This document shows, one piece after another, positions 60,096-64,000 of a stretch of DNA of 64,000 nt. A program made the translations under genes and the position numbers. This stretch comes from Antitrichia curtipendula (Eukaryota > Streptophyta > Bryopsida > Hypnales > Leucodontaceae): assembly GCA_951230915.1 (NCBI GenBank), contig OX579634.1:48621570-48685569 (forward strand), read 5' to 3'. The notes below the pieces were generated by a model. It was not told where the DNA came from. It did not search any database and was given only the letters and a program-made list of their open reading frames with translations. Every line of letters begins with the position of its first letter. Positions within the stretch are counted from its first letter, which is position 1.

Positions 60096-63000
60096 ATGTT
60101 GGGGTTTGGACAACAGACCTTTATGGATGTTGATGGAGGCCTCACACAAATGGAGCATTTCGAGCTCATTGTCAATGATGATTCTGACCCTCTCATTACC
60201 ATTCCTCAGGTTAGATACATTTTCAATTTTTCTTGCATTCATATATTACATTCATTGTTCCTGCATCATAATTGTGATTCAATTTGCTTCTGCTTTCAAT
60301 GACTTTTTTGTATTAACTGTAATGTCTTTTCAATGTATTATTCATTGTAGACTCACGACACTGTGCCAAGTCAAAATGCTCATCCAACTTTTGAAGGCCG
60401 AATGGCAGAGGAGGTGGAACATGATGTCAGAAATGGTCAAAAGCTTGATTCAAACGCGGTCATCAACAATATGTTATTCAACTCTGGTGGGGCTGGCTTC
60501 CGATTCGATATTCCTTTATGCATGATGATTGGGCTTTCATTGGTGCGTCCTCTCCTTCAGAGTCAGGTGAAACGATTGGAGGCGGAGTTTGTTCATGGAT
60601 ATCGACAAGGTGATCGTGTACTTTACGTGTCCACAACGAATGACAAAGGACTTTGTAAGTTAGTGACCCCAGAGATTGTGGAGACATGGGATGAACATTG
60701 GATACAAGAAAATGAGCAGTTTGAGGATTGGTTGAAGTCTCAGCCTACCATTTTACACTTGTTAAACCATATGTTTTTTGTATGGGATGGCAATCACAGA
60801 TTAGCGGCTTGGTATGCTTACATCCATAGGATGCATCGTCATGATCGTCAGTGGCATTTGCCTATTGACTGTATGCTTCTGGTGTCAAAAGGTCGCACAT
60901 GCATTCTTTTAGAGGCCATGAACGACATCAACTGGTAAGTTTTCTATTTATTGTAAAAATACTTTTTTTTACTTCATTTTTTGCTTGCAATGTATTCAAT
61001 CTAATATTATTCTATGCTTTCAAATTCAGTTATTAATTTCCATTGGTATTTACAGGTCTACAGAACATTCCCATGTCAAGAGCAACTTAATTCAACAATT
61101 GCACAGGATGAGTACCTATGGCAACTTGAAATTGGAGGAGTTCAAGGATCTTTTAAGCGATGAGGATTACAAGAAATGCAAGAACAGAAAGCTACCAGGT
61201 GCTTGGTATCCATTGACATCAAACGTCTTCATACAATTCCTTCATCGGGTGAGTGTCTTCTGTTTGCAAAACTTTTTCATTGTGGTAATTTGTAAAATTT
61301 ATTTTATATTGATTATAAATTTCTATATTTTATGTGCAGCAAGAGATTGCGATTGTTTCAGACACGGCAGTGCGAATGTATTATGAAAAAACCAAGCTGC
61401 AAGATCGAACTCCAAAGGGTGTTCATGATGCCATGACCCAAGCTGCTACTGCAGCTATCAAAGGATTTCGAACTGAGTTTGATAAACAATCGGCCATTGC
61501 AAATCCCAAAAACGGCGTTGGATTTTTAGAAGAGGTATACAATTCTACCTACTTGCAATGACTTTTATGATAATTTCTTGTATTGATTTTGATTATAATT
61601 TTGTCTTTCAAAATTTCAGATTAATTTGCATTACAGTGCCAACGAGAAGCCTGAAATGTCATTGGAGAAACTTCAGAGGATATCTACTTGTATAGTTCAA
61701 CCAAACCACAAGGTTCGTTGGCTTCGATGGTGGAACTCCAGCGAGACTTCTAGAGAAGGCTTCAGATTTCCTGCCCATGGTTTCAATACGTTGACTTTAG
61801 AGACTTGGCTCTCTAGGGCTACGTTGTGGGCTGAGGTATACTATCAAATTTGTCTTAAGTTTCATCTACATCTTCCATACTTGCATTTAAAAAAAATTTA
61901 AGTCTTTCAATTTTTGTCCCATGGTTCTATAATATACTTTGCATTAATTCAAAATGTCTTCATACTTATATTTCTTCAATTTTTTGTAGTTAGAAGAAGC
62001 AACCAAAGCAGAATTCAATAGCATCATCAAGTCTGAAAACATTGTGGTTCAATGGATTGCCAACGACAAATTGGACATGATTGGAGATTATGTAGAGACA
62101 TGGCGCATTGTATTGTGGGATCATGCATTTTGGTGGTTCTTTAAGAAAGACTCTTCGTATTCAAGGTCTACTCCTTTCAAAGAACAAGAGGGTACCAATG
62201 CTGCATTAAAGCGGATTCTATATAGGTATAACCTTTACTTCAGTTACATTTATTTGTATAAATGTCGTTTGCTTAACAATTCCATAGAATAACCACATTT
62301 GCATCTTTCTCATTGCAATAATCACATTTATTCTATGATTGCAGATATTTCAAGCGAGAGTTGGTTCAAAAAGGTGGGATTGAGAGGAAATCCATGCCCA
62401 AGCTTTTTAGGGGTTGGCTTGACACGTCTTTGAAGGGTTGTATGTTCACTTTGACTCAACAACGGGGGTTCTCTATCCAAGAACTCCAAGCTTGTCTTTG
62501 GTATCTAGAGTGTGCAAGGACTTTTGCCCCGGCACTTGAAGAACCTGAGAAAGAGGCTGCTAAAGCCCATCCCAAAACAACCACACAGATGGAGTCTCTA
62601 GATGTCGAGGATGAGCCTGAGGAGGTTGTTCCCCTTGCACCAGTGAAGAAGGGTCGCAAGCCAAGAGAGAAGAAGACTGTGAAAGAGACTACCATGAATG
62701 ACGACACCCCCTCTTCATCAGTGCCTGCATCTATTTTGGCGCCTCCTCCTTCTATTGTGCCTTCCATTGCTCTTGAAGTGATTGATACAGCTCGCTCCCA
62801 TTGCCCTCCGACTCTTACATCTACTACAGCAGATGTCTTTGCTTCATCTGAGTACAATGCTAGGTTGGCAGTTCAACCTGATAGACATGGTATTGAGTCT
62901 CAAGCTCTAATTCTACCCTCGTCAGTTTCTGCAATGCTTAGCGTCAAAGAGAAGACAGGGAAAAATGCATTAGCATGGGATCAAATGCTTGATTTTGCAA

Positions 63001-63706
63001 AAAAGGTAACATCTATGCTCTCTAACCTTATTGTAATTCTCTTATTTTATTTTGACTTTTAATTGTAAGCATGCAATTCTTTCATACATATAATAGTGTG
63101 CATTTTTGAATGTCAAGGTTGGGAGAGAGCGGATTCTTAGAGGCAACGTGAACCCTGGTTCATGTTTTGATTTGATTGTTGCTGATATCCCGGATGGGCT
63201 ACCGGTCCCAAACGTCTCAGTTCCACCTTCTTATGTTCCTACTTGGAACATGTTGAATCAAGAGGAGGTTATTGAACCCATCTTTGAGTTTGCATCGGAG
63301 TATGTTCATGATGATGGAGCAATTTTATTGTTCCACCCAGAGAACGGGAAGGTAAGGGAATTTACACTTGAGCGTGCCGATACGTATGGCTTTCGGCTAC
63401 TTGACTCTTGGATGGGTGTCAATGAGCTAAAGCTTTCTAGCTGCAAGAAATCCAAACGTTGGGTAAGTTCCATTGAAAGTTACCTCATTTATAATTTGTG
63501 ATGCTTCAATCCATTTCTAGCAACATTGTATTTGTCAAGTATTAATTGTCATACTTGTTTGTCCCTTGCAGTCGCAGCGCTTTCGAATCCTTCTTTTTGT
63601 GCGAAGCAAATGGGAGGAAACATCAATGGTGTCTAAGTTCTCTATCTATATGAACCAACAACTTAGCAATGAACACGATATTTGTTATTTTGGGAGAATT
63701 CCATGA
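60096..63706 (+). CDS. ParB-like plus methyltransferase-like fusion protein
   Basis: Nine exons splice with perfect phase agreement: 60096-60209, 60351-60934, 61056-61248, 61340-61534, 61620-61835, 61990-62225, 62345-63005, 63118-63462, 63572-63706; 892 aa. Start 60096 is tentative; 60123 (MDVDGG) or upstream exons are possible. Residues about 103-192 look like a ParB/sulfiredoxin-type domain: LVRPLLQSQVKRLEAEF, then RVLYVSTTND, then VWDGNHRLAAW (182-192), matching the DGxHRLAA loop. Residues about 560-620 form a charged linker with an AT-hook-like GRKPR. The C-terminal 160 residues resemble a Rossmann methyltransferase: FDLIVADIPDG at the motif IV position, DDGAILLFHPENG, and a strand FRILLFVRSKW. 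The canonical DPPY/NPPY is replaced by DIPD, so activity and substrate are uncertain. In bacteria and phages ParB-like domains are fused to DNA methyltransferases; a plant version is unusual. All introns are about 70-155 bp. Confidence 0.75.
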
Positions 63707-64000
63707 TTTTGGGAGTATGCTGTTCAGCGCGGTTCGCGCTGATCTGCACAACAGATTGAAAAACTGGAATTTTTGAATGGTCATAACTTACTCAAATCTT
63801 ATCCAAACTGGGCATATGAGGTGTTTTTTGACATCTAAGGAATCTGTAGATGTCAAAAAACACCTCACATGCTCATTTTGGACAAAATTTGAGTAAGTTA
63901 TGCCCATTCAAAAATTCCAGTTTCCCAATTTGTGATTCAGATCAGCGCAAACCGACCTAAATTGGGAGATAGGAAAGCTCCCAAAATAACGAATATTGTG
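63674..64000. mobile_element. Foldback element covering the end of the ParB-like gene
   Basis: The left arm from 63674 (CACGATATTTGTTATTTTGG) is the inverse of the sequence at the window end (CACAATATTCGTTATTTTGG when inverted). Matching continues through CGCGCTGATCT / GCGCTGATCT, AACTGGAATTTTTGAATG and TGAGGTGTTTTTTGACATCT to a centre near 63840. The element may extend beyond the window. Its left arm overlaps the final codons of the ParB-like gene. Confidence 0.85.

Overview
The window is nuclear DNA of a plant. One gene (17458-21927, minus, six exons with GT-AG introns) is a clear TGD2, the MCE/MlaD-domain substrate-binding subunit of the chloroplast lipid importer. The rest is AT-rich and dominated by plant-type DNA transposons (hAT, MULE, CACTA and a TTAA-ended inverted-repeat group). 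I cannot place the species; the look suits a large streptophyte genome.

Layout. 1-7 kb: AT-rich DNA with a 458-bp CACTA-like foldback (1312-1769) and the broken right end of a hAT element (about 2248-2465). 7.9-10.0 kb: a six-exon gene for an unrecognised 195-aa protein with an internal exon duplication. 10439-14987: a 4.5-kb element with arms of about 0.85 kb and no supported gene. 16129-16932: CACTA-like element with a nested insertion. 17.5-21.9 kb: TGD2. 24317-24949: 633-bp foldback.

The main discovery is at 26184-50611. These 24,428 bp begin CAGGGTTGT, end ACAACCCTG and are bordered on both sides by the same 8-bp duplication ATCTTCAC, the signature of one hAT insertion. It is a giant hAT element with five genes: a BED/hAT transposase (27162-30437, minus), a protein-kinase-like protein (39671-41254, plus) and three paralogues of an unrecognised family that I call WCHI proteins (32546-34080 minus; 42604-44049 plus; 47359-49833 minus, the last fused to a RING-H2 finger). 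Each gene is preceded by an array of a short GC-rich motif (GGCGACCGCGGGT and variants), then a TATA-like box and a recognisably similar leader. The same motif forms outward-facing arrays at both ends of the element. Four of the five genes carry in-frame stops (six TGA, one TAG), mostly where CGA would be expected, so this copy is decaying by C-to-T change; 42604-44049 is open throughout.

Right of the element are a decayed MULE-type transposase with a SWIM motif (52386-56218) and an intact, intron-rich gene (60096-63706) that appears to join a ParB-like N-terminal domain to a methyltransferase-like C-terminal domain. Directly before it lie twelve regularly spaced copies of a palindrome (CCTCGTTNACGAGG, about 116-135 bp apart), suggestive of a protein-binding array. 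Its last exon runs into a large foldback that reaches the window end.
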